Shown here: piece after piece, positions 54,352-63,405 of the stretch
Layout of the letters: each line of letters opens with the position of its first letter
How positions within the stretch are numbered: the stretch's first letter is position 1
Source: CAVVXN01 sp963772585
Lineage (GTDB): Bacteria; Planctomycetota; PLA2; JAEUHO01
Reading direction: 5' to 3'
Assembly: GCA_963772585.1 (NCBI GenBank)
Contig: CAVYXV010000010.1
Coordinates: 186,001 to 250,000, forward strand
DNA: 64,000 nucleotides
Translations under genes and position numbers: made by a program
Notes under the pieces: model-generated
The model's database searches: none
Seen by the model: only the letters and a program-made list of their open reading frames with translations
What the model was told of the DNA's origin: nothing

Positions 54352-54840
54352 TCACGAGCTCGACAATCTCCGGATGGCGTTCCTAACCCGTTTCAGGACA
54401 GCGCCTTTCGTGATTCCGAGAAAATCCGAGATTTCTTCCGCGGACAGCCCCTCGAGCACGAGGAGGGCAACGTCGGCCTGGGTCCTCGTGAGGGTCTTGA
54501 GGCGGGCCTCAATCTCTGGCGGCTCCAGGCTGAGACGGAGGGCATCCAGGAGCGCCCGGTCCGACAGGGCGTCCACGTACGCCTCCCGCGCCCGTCGCTC
54601 GCGGTCGAGCGTGCGCAACGCGGCCCGCATGTCGTTCTGGATCACATGGAACAGGAAGGAGCGCAGCACCGGCGGCGGCGGCAGGTCTCCGGGTCGGAGC
54701 CAGGCGGCCAGGCAGGCTTCCTGAGCGAGATCCTCGGCCCAGTCCTGCGGGACGTGATGGCGGTGACACCGGCTGCTGGCGTATCGGCGGGCAAGGCGGT
54801 GGATCTCCCGCCAGGGTTCAGGGTCGTCGTCGGATGCCAT
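54352..54840 (-). CDS. ECF-type RNA polymerase sigma factor (probably of cassette B)
   Basis: 162 residues from ATG 54840. Region 2 includes PQDWAEDLAQEACLAAWLRP and LRSFLFHVIQNDMRAALRTL. Region 4 includes LKTLTRTQADVALLVLEGLS and the recognition helix EISDFLGITKGAVLKRVRNA. It is on the same strand as cassette B and separated from it only by the IS1380/IS3 insertion. Without that insertion it would lie about 340 bp upstream of the cysteine-rich gene, as in cassette A. No anti-sigma gene is seen. Confidence 0.82.
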   Translation of the reverse strand: MASDDDPEPWREIHRLARRYASSRCHRHHVPQDWAEDLAQEACLAAWLRPGDLPPPPVLRSFLFHVIQNDMRAALRTLDRERRAREAYVDALSDRALLDALRLSLEPPEIEARLKTLTRTQADVALLVLEGLSAEEISDFLGITKGAVLKRVRNAIRRLSSS

Positions 54841-55063
54841 GCGTGCGCGTCCGATCGGCGTCGGTACGTCCGATCGGCGTCGGCACCCGGCCTCCGCCAA
54901 GAGCGCGGCGTCGCGGTCCGACGAATGCTGGGGCACCCCCCGAGACAATCCGGGCACGGGCCGCCCTCGCGGCTTCTCCTGGTCACTTCGTTACCCCCTC
55001 TCCGAGGGCCGCAAGACAAAACGGCCCTCCGCCCTCATACACGCTGTTTCGATGCGCAGGAGG
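54841..55063. other. region upstream of the sigma gene
   Basis: Presumably holds the sigma gene's promoter. No repeat, RNA or clear frame is seen. Together with the doubtful frame at 55064-55393 this makes a 617-bp stretch without a secure gene. Confidence 0.35.
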
Positions 55064-55393
55064 TCAGGAAAATCGTGAAGGAACCTCCGAGACCGCTGAG
55101 GGCCACGGCAGCCGGATGACGGCGCGGCGGAGGGCGGGTGCCCCACCGTTGGGCACCTCGCCCGTGCCCGGCCACTCCGTCCCCGCCGTCCAGCACCACG
55201 CCCAGTAGCTCAACCCGCCGAGGACGTGGACGGGGTTCGTGAAAGCGTCCCGCGGGATGCGATCGAGGTCCCTGACCAGGCACTCCAACTGACTCTCGTA
55301 GAACGTGACGAGGTGCTCTACGTCTGGGGTGGGTAGCCTATCCCTGCACGGCCGCACTCTGGGTGGACTTGTCGCGGGCAGTGGCGCCCTCAT
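55064..55393 (-). CDS. doubtful 109-codon frame, possible gene remnant
   Basis: The middle of this frame reads like real protein (YESQLECLVRDLDRIPRDAF, then LGGLSYWAWCW), while both ends are low-complexity. It may be a remnant of a small gene broken when the island formed. No family recognised. Confidence 0.28.
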   Translation of the reverse strand: MRAPLPATSPPRVRPCRDRLPTPDVEHLVTFYESQLECLVRDLDRIPRDAFTNPVHVLGGLSYWAWCWTAGTEWPGTGEVPNGGAPALRRAVIRLPWPSAVSEVPSRFS

Positions 55394-55457
55394 CGTGGGT
55401 GCCCACCAGACCCGGGGAAGCTCAGACGGCTACGGGGGTTGTCCCGTGACGCCCCGC

Positions 55458-55800
55458 TCATGCGCTGAGGCGGCTGCGGACCTGGGCAGGCGGCAGGAGC
55501 GACGGGCGGGGCGTGCCGGCGAGTCTCGCCCGGATCGACGCCTCAAGGAACGCCAGGAAGGAACGGTCCTGGGCCCGCAGGCTCTCGCTCGCGGTGGGCA
55601 GGCGTTCGGCGTAGCGCGAGCCGGCCTTGCTCGCGGAGCCAAACGACCCCTTGCGCCAGAGGACGGCCGTGCGCAGCGAGCGCTTCGCGGCGTTGTTCGT
55701 GGGCTCCACGGTGAGCAGGCGACGCCACCTGGACGTCCGCGATGCGAACCACGACAAGGCGGCGGCTGCCTGGCTGAGCCTCGTGCCACCGCGGTGGCTG
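55458..55800 (-). pseudogene. IS66-family transposase, C-terminal remnant
   Basis: About 110 residues match the end of IS66 TnpC: VEPTNNAAKRSLRTAVLWRK followed by GSFGSASKAGSRYAERL, then a short tail. The DDE core and the accessory genes tnpA/tnpB are missing. It marks the right edge of the mobile-element-rich island. Confidence 0.72.
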
Positions 55801-55984
55801 CCCTGATCACCGCGGGCCGGCGTCGATTTCCCTTGTGGACCGCACGTGCTTCGTCGCCATGAGGTTTCGCGGGGTCGAGCGGGCGTTCGCCTTCGACCGA
55901 GACTTCCGGGATCCAAGCTTCCACTGCCTCTGACTCCGTCCCGACCGGAAGCTCCATCCGCGGGACGGGCCCGGCAGGGTTCCT

Positions 55985-57340
55985 TCAGCGATCGAGGTCG
56001 GGGCGGGAGCGCTTCCAGCGTCCGCGGGCGAAGAGGATCGCCATGCCCACGCCGCGGGCGATCGCGGTGCCCGAGATCGCCCACCAGATGCCTTGGGCTC
56101 CCCACCCGAGGTCGTGGGCGAGGAATCCCGCGAGCGGGATCCTCGACGCGGTCAGCGGCACGTCCACGAGCATCGGCGGCATCGTGTCGCCCGCGCCCAC
56201 GAACGCGTTCGCGAGCACCACCTCCAGGTCGAGGAAGACGAAGCACACCGCCACGGTCGAGAGGTACGCGGCGCCGTGGCGGATCGTGTCCGGGTCCTGG
56301 CTGAAGAACCGCATGAACGCGACCGGCGCCGCGAGGAACACGCCCGTGAAGAGGAGCGCGGGGACCATGGCCATTCCCACGGCGATCCACGCGGCCCGGG
56401 CGGCGCGCTCCGGCCGGCCGGCTCCCAGGTTCTGTCCCACGACCGGTCCGGCGGCCAGGCCGAAGCCCACCAGGATGAAGAAGCACAGCCCCTCCACCCG
56501 GATGCCCACGCCGAGGCCGTTCTGCGCGGCGGTCCCGAAGGCGGACGTGATCCTCGCGATGACCTGGTAGATCAAACCGAACAGGGTCGTCCGGATGCCG
56601 ATGGGGGCGGCGACCCGCGCGATCCGCCGCCAGAGGGGGAGGTCGAAGAGCGGCCCGGGCCGGCGGCGCAGGGGAAGTCCGACGCGTCCCCCATGGAGCA
56701 GCGCCATCCCCAGCACGACGCCGACCAGGCGCGAGAGGACCGTGGAGACGGCGATGCCCGCGATGCCGAGGTGGAACACCTTCACGGAGAGCGCGTTCCC
56801 GACGATGTTCGTGCCCACCGCTACCACCTGCAGCAGCACCGGCGTCCGGGTGTCTCCCCGCGCGCGGAAGATCGACTCCACCGTGGGGAACAGGAACAGG
56901 AAGGGCATCCCCAGGAAGAGGATCCGGAGGTAGACGTCGGAGCGGGCGGCGACGGCGTCCGTCATGCCCATCCAGGCCGGCACGAGCGGGGTGAGCACCT
57001 GGCCGGCGGCGAGGAGTACCAGGCTCGTGGCCGCGGAGAGGAAGAGGCCCTGCCTCGCCGCTCGGTCCGCCCCTTCCTCGTTCCCGGCACCCGTTCGCCG
57101 GGCCACCAACGTCAAGGTTCCGATCGCGGCGATCTGGATGAACCCGAAGATCGAGATCATCACGAAGAGGTTGTTGGAGACCGCGGTCTGACCGGCCCGG
57201 TCGGTGAACTGGGCGAAGTAGACGTCGTTCAACCCGTAGAGGTTGTGCACGAGCGTCGAGAGGACCGCGGGCCACGCGAGGGCGAGGATGTGGCGGGGAA
57301 TCGAACCCGCGGTGAGATTGCGGCTCGTGTTGCGGCGCAC
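55985..57340 (-). CDS. MATE-family efflux transporter
   Basis: 451-residue multidrug and toxin extrusion type transporter with about 12 membrane helices in two MatE halves. ILALAWPAVLSTLVHNLYGL and QTAVSNNLFVMISIFGFIQI begin the first half. IGIRTTLFGLIYQVIARITS and GLGVGIRVEGLCFFILVGFG fall in the second half. It exports cationic or other organic compounds in exchange for Na+ or H+. It starts 3 bp after the M23 gene and is the last gene of a five-gene operon. Its substrate is unknown. Confidence 0.92.
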   Translation of the reverse strand: MRRNTSRNLTAGSIPRHILALAWPAVLSTLVHNLYGLNDVYFAQFTDRAGQTAVSNNLFVMISIFGFIQIAAIGTLTLVARRTGAGNEEGADRAARQGLFLSAATSLVLLAAGQVLTPLVPAWMGMTDAVAARSDVYLRILFLGMPFLFLFPTVESIFRARGDTRTPVLLQVVAVGTNIVGNALSVKVFHLGIAGIAVSTVLSRLVGVVLGMALLHGGRVGLPLRRRPGPLFDLPLWRRIARVAAPIGIRTTLFGLIYQVIARITSAFGTAAQNGLGVGIRVEGLCFFILVGFGLAAGPVVGQNLGAGRPERAARAAWIAVGMAMVPALLFTGVFLAAPVAFMRFFSQDPDTIRHGAAYLSTVAVCFVFLDLEVVLANAFVGAGDTMPPMLVDVPLTASRIPLAGFLAHDLGWGAQGIWWAISGTAIARGVGMAILFARGRWKRSRPDLDR

Positions 57341-57343
57341 GCC

Positions 57344-59059
57344 CTACTCGTCCAGATGCGGGACGATCCGCGGCGCGAGCACGGTCCCGCCGTACTCGCG
57401 ATCCAGCTCCTCCCAGTCGTCGCGGTAGCGGGAGGGATCGCGCGCCCGGGCGGTGCGCTTCTCCAGCTGCTCGACCTTCTTCTCGCCCTCCAGGGCCGCC
57501 CCCAGGGACCGGTCGGCCTTCCACGAGCGGATTTCCTCGCCCAGGATCGACGCGTCGGGCAGCTCTCGGAGCGTCCGCTGCCCGTCCTCCAACTCCTCCA
57601 GGGCGCGCGCGGGGTAGCCCGCCCTCAGCCACGCCCGGGCGCGCTCCACGAGCGCCTGCGGGGCCATCTCCAGCCGCCCGAGCAGCCACTCCCCCTGCTC
57701 CCGCTCCGCGAGGTCCGAGACGTCCTTCATGGCCCGTCGCACGCTCTCGTACGCCTGCCCGTGCTCCCCGCGCTCGATGTGGCGGCGGGCCGTGTCGTAC
57801 GCGGGGGCGAGCGCCCGGCGCACGGCGACCAGCGGCTTCGTCCGTTCGACCCAGGAGGTGAGGAACACCTCGGGGTCGAGCCATCCCCGCGTCGGCTCGT
57901 TGCTGTCCAGCGTCCCGTCGAATCCCTCCGGCGGGAGGTCGTTTCCCTCGTGGAAGCCCACGTGGACGTGCGCGACGGCGCCGCCGTTCTCCGGGCTCCA
58001 CGAGAGGCCCACCGTGGTCAGGAGCTGCCCCGCCTCGACGCGGTCCCCGGGCTGGACGAACACGGTGTCGCCGCCGTGCAGGAGGGCGGTGGTCACGTGC
58101 CCGCCGCCTTCCAGGGCGTGCTCGATGGCCAGCATCGTGCCCGATCCCAGCCCCGCCTCGACCACGCGGACCACGCCCTCGGCGGGCGCGTAGACCCCCG
58201 CGCCGTCGAGACACGCGCCGAGATCCTGCCCGACGTGCACGCGCGTGCCGTCCGTGGAGAGGCTCCCGAAGGGTTCCAGGGGGCCGCCGACCACCTCCTC
58301 CTCGCCGTATCCCAGCAGCGGCCCCACCCAGCGCGACGCCTCGCCGACGCGCTTCCCGCCGCTCTTCACCCGCTTGGAGAAGGGCTTCGCGTCGCGCAGC
58401 GCCTTGGCGCCCCCGCCCGCGTCGCCCACGAACGGCACGCGGAGAAGCCCGTTCTCCTGCTTCTGCACCACTTCGCGGTGGACGCGCAGCACCGGGAGGG
58501 TGCCCTCCGCGCGACGGCGCAACGCCTGGAGGCAGGAGCGCACGTGCAGATCCTGTTCCTCGGCGAGCAGCGCGTCCACGGCCTCCACGCCCTGGCTGCC
58601 GTCCCAGAGCTTCAGGCAGGTGATGGCCGCCTTCTCGCGTACGCGGCGCTCGGGGTGCTGCAGGAGGACCCATGCGCGGGGAAAGGTGGACGAGTCCCAG
58701 TAGTGTTCCAGCACGAGCAGGGCGCGGTGGACGACCTGCCAGTCGTCGCTGTCGAGCAGTGCGACGAAGAGCGGAAGGAGCTCGGGGTCGCGCGACCGCT
58801 TGAGCGCCTCGATCGCGCCGCCCGCGCTCTTCTCGGCGAATCGGGCGATCCGGTCGGGACGTTCCTCTGGCGTCGCCTCCTTCATCCAGAGGAGGTCCTT
58901 CTCCACGTCCGCCAGCATCTGCCGACCCTGCGCCGGATCCAGGTCCGCACCCCAGCCCGCCCAGGCCGACGGCAGCAGGAGAAGGAGGAGGAGGGGCGCG
59001 GGGAGGAGGAGGAACCGGGAAGGGGCGAGGGCCCGCGTGTTGCGTCGCATGGGGCTCAT
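57344..59059 (-). CDS. exported M23-type peptidase with HEAT-like N-terminal repeats
   Basis: 571 residues; the ATG overlaps the purN stop (ATGA). The signal peptide (FLLLPAPLLLLLLLPSAWA) is followed by HEAT-like helices (about 60-180, with WQVVHRALLVLEHYWDSSTF and ERRVREKAAITCLKLWDGSQ). The LytM/M23 domain lies at about 250-400, with metal ligands in HVGQDLG (HxxxD) and AHVHVGFHEG (HxH). A helical C-terminal region (about 430-571) is Arg/Glu-rich. M23 enzymes cut peptidoglycan cross-links; the ligands are intact, so activity is likely. Confidence 0.85.
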   Translation of the reverse strand: MSPMRRNTRALAPSRFLLLPAPLLLLLLLPSAWAGWGADLDPAQGRQMLADVEKDLLWMKEATPEERPDRIARFAEKSAGGAIEALKRSRDPELLPLFVALLDSDDWQVVHRALLVLEHYWDSSTFPRAWVLLQHPERRVREKAAITCLKLWDGSQGVEAVDALLAEEQDLHVRSCLQALRRRAEGTLPVLRVHREVVQKQENGLLRVPFVGDAGGGAKALRDAKPFSKRVKSGGKRVGEASRWVGPLLGYGEEEVVGGPLEPFGSLSTDGTRVHVGQDLGACLDGAGVYAPAEGVVRVVEAGLGSGTMLAIEHALEGGGHVTTALLHGGDTVFVQPGDRVEAGQLLTTVGLSWSPENGGAVAHVHVGFHEGNDLPPEGFDGTLDSNEPTRGWLDPEVFLTSWVERTKPLVAVRRALAPAYDTARRHIERGEHGQAYESVRRAMKDVSDLAEREQGEWLLGRLEMAPQALVERARAWLRAGYPARALEELEDGQRTLRELPDASILGEEIRSWKADRSLGAALEGEKKVEQLEKRTARARDPSRYRDDWEELDREYGGTVLAPRIVPHLDE

Positions 59060-59667
59060 TCGACCGGAACGGGCAGGGGAATTCGACCTTTCACGAGGTC
59101 GTCGATCACATCGACGTAGATCCGGTGCTCCTCGGCCAGCACGCGTTGCTGGAGCGTCTGGGGGGTGTCGCCGGGGAGGACCGGGACCTTCCGCTGCTTG
59201 AGGATGGGCCCCCGGTCGTAGTCGGCGGTCACGACGTGGACCGTGGCCCCGCTCTCCTCCTCGCCCGCGGCGAGGACGGCCTCGTGGGGATGGATCCCGT
59301 ACATGCCCTGTCCCCCGTGCTTCGGGAGGAGGGCGGGGTGGATGTTCAGCATCCGACCCCGGTAGGCCGCGAGCGTCCGCGCTCCGATCCGCTTCATGTA
59401 GCCCGCGAGGAGCACGAGATCCGCTCCGGCCTCCCGTAGCGCGTCGCGGATCGCCCGGTCCAGGTCGTCGGGGTCCGGGTGGGTCCGCCCGCTCAGGTGG
59501 CGGTGCGGCCGCCCGTGGCGCTTCGCGCGGGCGATGGCCCCGCTCTCCGAGTTGTTGCTGACCACCAGCACGATCTCGGCGTCGAGGCGGCCCGCCTCGA
59601 CCGCGTCCACGATCGCCTGCATGTTCGAGCCGCCGTGGGACGCCAGCACGCCGATCCTGAGATGCAC
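59056..59667 (-). CDS. purN: phosphoribosylglycinamide formyltransferase PurN
   Basis: 203-residue GAR transformylase, third step of purine synthesis, using 10-formyl-THF. GTG 59667 has GGGAGG 5 nt upstream. Motifs: GVLASHGGSNMQAIVDAV (phosphate loop), VVSNNSESGAIARA, LVLLAGYMKRIG, the catalytic region LNIHPALLPKHGG (Asn and His) and the Asp in VVTADYDRGPIL. The second strand motif has MYGIHPHEAVLAAG where E. coli has 'THRQAIENG', a common variant. Confidence 0.92.
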   Translation of the reverse strand: MHLRIGVLASHGGSNMQAIVDAVEAGRLDAEIVLVVSNNSESGAIARAKRHGRPHRHLSGRTHPDPDDLDRAIRDALREAGADLVLLAGYMKRIGARTLAAYRGRMLNIHPALLPKHGGQGMYGIHPHEAVLAAGEEESGATVHVVTADYDRGPILKQRKVPVLPGDTPQTLQQRVLAEEHRIYVDVIDDLVKGRIPLPVPVE

Positions 59668-59699
59668 GTCGACCTCCCGCGGGGGGAACGCGGCCCATG

Positions 59700-60245
59700 T
59701 TACTCCATGTGGTCGTAGTGCTCGTTCTCTCCGCTCAGCACGACGAGCCGCACGCCCGCCTGGGCGAGCAGCTCGACGCTGTCGTGGTCGGCGTGGTATC
59801 GGCGCTGGCAGATGACCTCGCGGAGGCCGGCGTTGATCAGCAGCTTCGTGCAGTCGAGACAGGGTGTCATCCGCGTATAGAGCGTCGCGCCGTCGATGGG
59901 GGGGCCGAAGCGCGCCGCCTGGGCGATGGCGTTCGCCTCGGCGTGCGTCGTGCGGACGCAGTGCTTGTGCTGCCCGCCGCGCTCGTCGTACGAGACCTTG
60001 ATGAGGTGTCCCACTTCGTCGCAGGTGGGCAGCCCCGACGGCGCACCCACGTACCCCGTGGCGACGACCCGCTTGTCCTTCACGATCACCGCCGCGGCAC
60101 GACCGCGGTCGCAGTTGGCGCGCTTGGCGACCGTGTCCATGATCTCCAGGAAGTAGTCGCGCCACGACGGCCGGACGTGGTCGGGGTTCTGGCCGTAGAC
60201 GCGGCCGGCGGCCTGCTCGACCCCCTCCTCGCGATCAGTCTCCAT
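59700..60245 (-). CDS. deoxycytidylate (dCMP) deaminase
   Basis: 181-residue zinc-dependent deaminase of the dCMP/ComEB type, converting dCMP to dUMP. Zinc ligands and the catalytic Glu are in TTHAEANAIAQAARFG, and the second pair of cysteines in TPCLDCTKLLINAG. WRDYFLEIMDTVAKRANCDR is the family's N-terminal block. The ATG lies within the end of the kinase gene (11-bp overlap), which suggests they act on related nucleotides. Confidence 0.92.
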   Translation of the reverse strand: METDREEGVEQAAGRVYGQNPDHVRPSWRDYFLEIMDTVAKRANCDRGRAAAVIVKDKRVVATGYVGAPSGLPTCDEVGHLIKVSYDERGGQHKHCVRTTHAEANAIAQAARFGPPIDGATLYTRMTPCLDCTKLLINAGLREVICQRRYHADHDSVELLAQAGVRLVVLSGENEHYDHME

Positions 60246-60798
60246 GGTCGATCTCCTGCAGGAGCGCATCGATGGCGCGCTCCAGGTCCTCCAGGGTGCC
60301 GGTGTTGACGATCCCGTGGTCGGCGGCCGCGATCGTCCGTCCGAGCTGCTGCGACGCCGGATCCCGGCCGTCCTCCTTCGCCTCCAGCGCCAGGAACGCC
60401 TCCAACGTCGGCGCGGTCCCCTCGCCGCGATGGGGGTTGCGCTCCCGCTCCCGCTGGAACCGGACCTCCGGGGGCGCCTCGATGGCGACGAGGTGGAAGT
60501 TCTCCAGCTCGCGCAGCGAGGAGACCTCGGCGAGGTTCCGCACGCTCACGAGAACGACCCGATCGCCCCGCATCCGGCGCTTCATGCGGCGGGCCAGGGT
60601 CGCGGGGCCCTCCGCGTGGCGGAGCTCGTTGCCGACCGCGATCAGCGCCTCCCGGGTGATCGGCGTGCCGCGGGAGCGCAACTCGTCCCGGAGCGCATCG
60701 GAGAGGCTGTGGCGCTCGAAGGACCGGCGCTCCAGGACGTCGGCCGCGGCGTCCTTCCCCGCGCAGTTCTTGCCGGTGAGTCCGATGACGATGCCCAT
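60235..60798 (-). CDS. P-loop nucleotide/CoA kinase-like protein
   Basis: 187-residue P-loop kinase starting at ATG 60798 (GGAGGGG upstream). Walker A is LTGKNCAGKDAAADVL; a lid region with RFQRERERNPHRGEG follows. It resembles dephospho-CoA kinase and deoxynucleoside monophosphate kinases. Its overlap with the dCMP deaminase gene favours a dNMP-kinase role (inference). It is the first gene of the operon. Confidence 0.78.
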   Translation of the reverse strand: MGIVIGLTGKNCAGKDAAADVLERRSFERHSLSDALRDELRSRGTPITREALIAVGNELRHAEGPATLARRMKRRMRGDRVVLVSVRNLAEVSSLRELENFHLVAIEAPPEVRFQRERERNPHRGEGTAPTLEAFLALEAKEDGRDPASQQLGRTIAAADHGIVNTGTLEDLERAIDALLQEIDHGD

Positions 60799-60923
60799 GC
60801 CCCTCCGGGTGCGGGTGCGGTTGCCAAGCCAGGGGATACACGAAGGCGCCGACACCGGCGAGCGGCCCTTCCGAGGCGGGGGCGGAGGGGGCGCCGGAGG
60901 CTCCCCCTCCGCCGATGCGGGAC

Positions 60924-61172
60924 CTACTCGTCCTCGTCCGCGTAGTCGTCGTCGTCCTCGTCGTCGAAGTCGTCGTCCTCGAAGTCGTCGTCCTCCTCGT
61001 CCCGGAACCGCTGGGGCTGGGGACGGGAGGGCTCCTGCATCTTCTCGGGCGTCTTCTTCGGCGGCGCTTTGGTGGGCGCCGTCACCGGCGCCTTCGGCGC
61101 GGGTCGGCTCTTGGGCTTCGGGGCCGGCGCGGGGGGCGTCGGCTTGGGCGTCGGGGACGCTTTCTCGGCCAT
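60924..61172 (-). CDS. small protein with Pro/Lys-rich half and acidic tail
   Basis: 82 residues from ATG 61172. The first 45 are Lys/Pro/Ala-rich (PAPKPKSRPAPKAPVTAPTK), the last 25 almost all Asp/Glu with a few aromatic residues (DDDFEDDDFDDEDDDDYADE). It has no signal or membrane segment. It could be a nucleic-acid-associated protein with an acidic regulatory tail, or simply low-complexity. GGAG lies 11 nt upstream. Confidence 0.55.
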   Translation of the reverse strand: MAEKASPTPKPTPPAPAPKPKSRPAPKAPVTAPTKAPPKKTPEKMQEPSRPQPQRFRDEEDDDFEDDDFDDEDDDDYADEDE

Positions 61173-61527
61173 GGTCGTCGCTGCTCCACGGGAGCCCCGC
61201 ACAGGGACTCCGACGGAAAGGACCGCGCGTCGCCGCGAACCGACGGCCGCGAGAACGCGACGTCGCGGTCCCAAGGGGGGATCGTCAGGTGCGGCGCGGC
61301 CGGCAACGACGCCGGACCGCGGGGCCCGCCGGACGGTGGGAAGCCATGCCTCGAGTCGTTCGCCGAGACAGCGTTCGCCCAGACATCGCGGGGCCTCGCG
61401 CACGTGGGGGGACGTGCACCCTCGACGCACCATGGTCCCGCGCCCGGCGGGCGGCGGCAAGCGGCGGCCGCGGCGGCGGGGCAGGCGCCGGCCGCAGGCC
61501 CGATTCCGGCCTCGCGAGGCGGGAGGG
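61173..61527. other. 355-bp region without a gene
   Basis: Lies between the acidic-tail gene and the secretin-like gene, both on the minus strand. Presumed promoter region of the former. No structure noticed. Confidence 0.35.
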
Positions 61528-63405
61528 CTATCGCCGCTCGAGCGTCGGGGTGAGCAGGAGGACCCGGGTTCGCGGCCCGTGTCCCGCCGCGAACACCAGG
61601 GCGGTCCGCTCCAGCGGCACGCACACGTCGCCCCGCGCCTCGAGGATTCCCAGCGTGGGCACGTCGATCGGGCCGTAGGGCGTGGTGGTCGGGTGCACGT
61701 CCTCGACGTGGCTGGCCGCGAACCACAAGGTGAGCGCGACGCGGCTTCGGTCCGTGGTGAGGGCCGGACGCACCCCGGCCACCACGCCCTCGAGGAACGA
61801 CGCGATCACGGGGTTCGCCTCGAGGGCGTCCTCCGCGATCTCCAGGGAGAAGCCCTGGAGGTAGCGCCGGTTCACGCCCTGCCGGACGGCCTCGCGAACG
61901 CCGGGCAGGCCCGCCAGACGCACGAGTGCGAGGCGCCGCGCATCGCCCGCGTCGACGGCGGCCTCCAGTCCCTGGATCGCCCGGGCGGGGAGCGCCGTTC
62001 CCGCGTCCGGTCCGGGGCCGGCCTGGAGCCCCAACGCGAGCGGCGTCGGCAGGTCGAGGAGATCGAGCCGTACGGAGACGCCCCGGAGCGCGTCGCGCCG
62101 CAAGCGGTCGATGGTCGCCTGGATCGCGTCCAGCGCGCCCGGGGACTGCGAAACGGTGAGGTCGCCGTTGCGCGCGTCGATCCACGCGTCGTCCCGGTTC
62201 CACGTCCCGGCCGGCGCCGTCCTCCGCAGGAAGTCGACGAGTCCGTCGGCGGGGAAGAGGGGCATGGGTTCGTCCAGCCCGGGCGGCTCGGGCGGCACGT
62301 AGTGGCTGGGCAGGAGGTAGATGTCCTCGAGGCACACGTCGTTGGGCGTCATCTGGAGATCGCGCACGTCGAAGGAACGGATCCGACATGGGGAGGCTTC
62401 CGGCGCGGGCCAGGCGGGAAGCGGATCCGGACGCGCCGGATCGAGGCGAGCCGGCAGCACGCGGGCCCGATAGAGGAAGGCGATCCCCGCGTCCTCACCG
62501 ACGACGCCGGGGGCCACGTACCAGCGGCCGGCCTCCACGGCGCCGTTCACGCGACTCGTTCCCCCGGTATCCCGCGGCAGGTCGATCCGGACGTCGCCCG
62601 GAAGCGTCCCGTGGTCCTGCTCGCCCGGGGCGGAAAGCTGGAGGTACAGGTCCAAGGCGATCCGTTCGTCGCTGCCGGACGGCACGCCGCAGGCGCGCAC
62701 CGCGAGCCCCTGGTTCGCGACGCCCACGAGGGGCCGCGCGCCGCCCGACTTCGTGGCCACCTCCACGTCGTAGTCCGCCACGAACGCGTGCTGGAACCCC
62801 GCCCAGCCCACGGCCCGCTGGCCGACCGCCCCGAGGACGGTGACGAGACCGAGGAGCCCCTCCCCGTCGAGAAGCCGGTCGGCGACCTCCTCGGAGAGGG
62901 GGCCGCTTGCGGGCATGTGCGTCGCGTCGGTGCGGACGACGGCCACGTCCGTGCGCACGGTGGCGAGGCAGCGCGCCTCCAGGACCGCGAGGTGCGCCGC
63001 GACGCGGCTCACGACCTCGGGGGTCGCCCGGACGACGAGGCCGGACTCGAATTGCGCCGCGACCTCCGCTCCCTCACGGATCTCCCAGAAGGTGCGATCG
63101 ACGCAGCCCTTCACGTTCTCCACGAGCTCGTCGATGGTGCCGAAGGGAAGGACGCCCTCCTCGCTCTGCGCACCGAACCAGGGATTGCCCCTGTCGGTCA
63201 GCATCTCCGCGTCGGTGCTTCCGAGCACGGGCGGGATGAAGTCGGGCACGCCCTTCACCAGATCGTGCAGGTCGAAGGTCTGGGTGACGAGACCTCCGGC
63301 GTCGTCGTCCTCCCCCGCGCGGCACGGCACGGGGACCAGCGCGGGGAGGAGCGCGAGCGCGAAGACGAGGAAAGCGGAGACGAGAAGCTTCGAAGCACGG
63401 ATCAT
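61528..63405 (-). CDS. exported protein with secretin N-like modules
   Basis: 625 residues; signal peptide ending near VPCRA. Two parallel modules follow. Each opens with a short 'FD.[HR]DL' motif (TFDLHDLVKGVPDFIPP near residue 43; IRSFDVRDLQMTPNDV near residue 345) and leads into a small alpha/beta domain. GLVVRATPEVVSRVAAHLAV and LTVSQSPGALDAIQATIDRL are the two domain blocks, like the N domains of secretins. The secretin barrel itself is absent. Such proteins are frequent in planctomycetes; function unknown. Confidence 0.72.
   Translation of the reverse strand: MIRASKLLVSAFLVFALALLPALVPVPCRAGEDDDAGGLVTQTFDLHDLVKGVPDFIPPVLGSTDAEMLTDRGNPWFGAQSEEGVLPFGTIDELVENVKGCVDRTFWEIREGAEVAAQFESGLVVRATPEVVSRVAAHLAVLEARCLATVRTDVAVVRTDATHMPASGPLSEEVADRLLDGEGLLGLVTVLGAVGQRAVGWAGFQHAFVADYDVEVATKSGGARPLVGVANQGLAVRACGVPSGSDERIALDLYLQLSAPGEQDHGTLPGDVRIDLPRDTGGTSRVNGAVEAGRWYVAPGVVGEDAGIAFLYRARVLPARLDPARPDPLPAWPAPEASPCRIRSFDVRDLQMTPNDVCLEDIYLLPSHYVPPEPPGLDEPMPLFPADGLVDFLRRTAPAGTWNRDDAWIDARNGDLTVSQSPGALDAIQATIDRLRRDALRGVSVRLDLLDLPTPLALGLQAGPGPDAGTALPARAIQGLEAAVDAGDARRLALVRLAGLPGVREAVRQGVNRRYLQGFSLEIAEDALEANPVIASFLEGVVAGVRPALTTDRSRVALTLWFAASHVEDVHPTTTPYGPIDVPTLGILEARGDVCVPLERTALVFAAGHGPRTRVLLLTPTLERR

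Noticed and set aside
55458..58673. 1071-codon minus-strand frame across MATE and M23 genes
   Set aside because: Only the last 110 or so codons (IS66 remnant) look like a protein. The remainder is an out-of-frame shadow.
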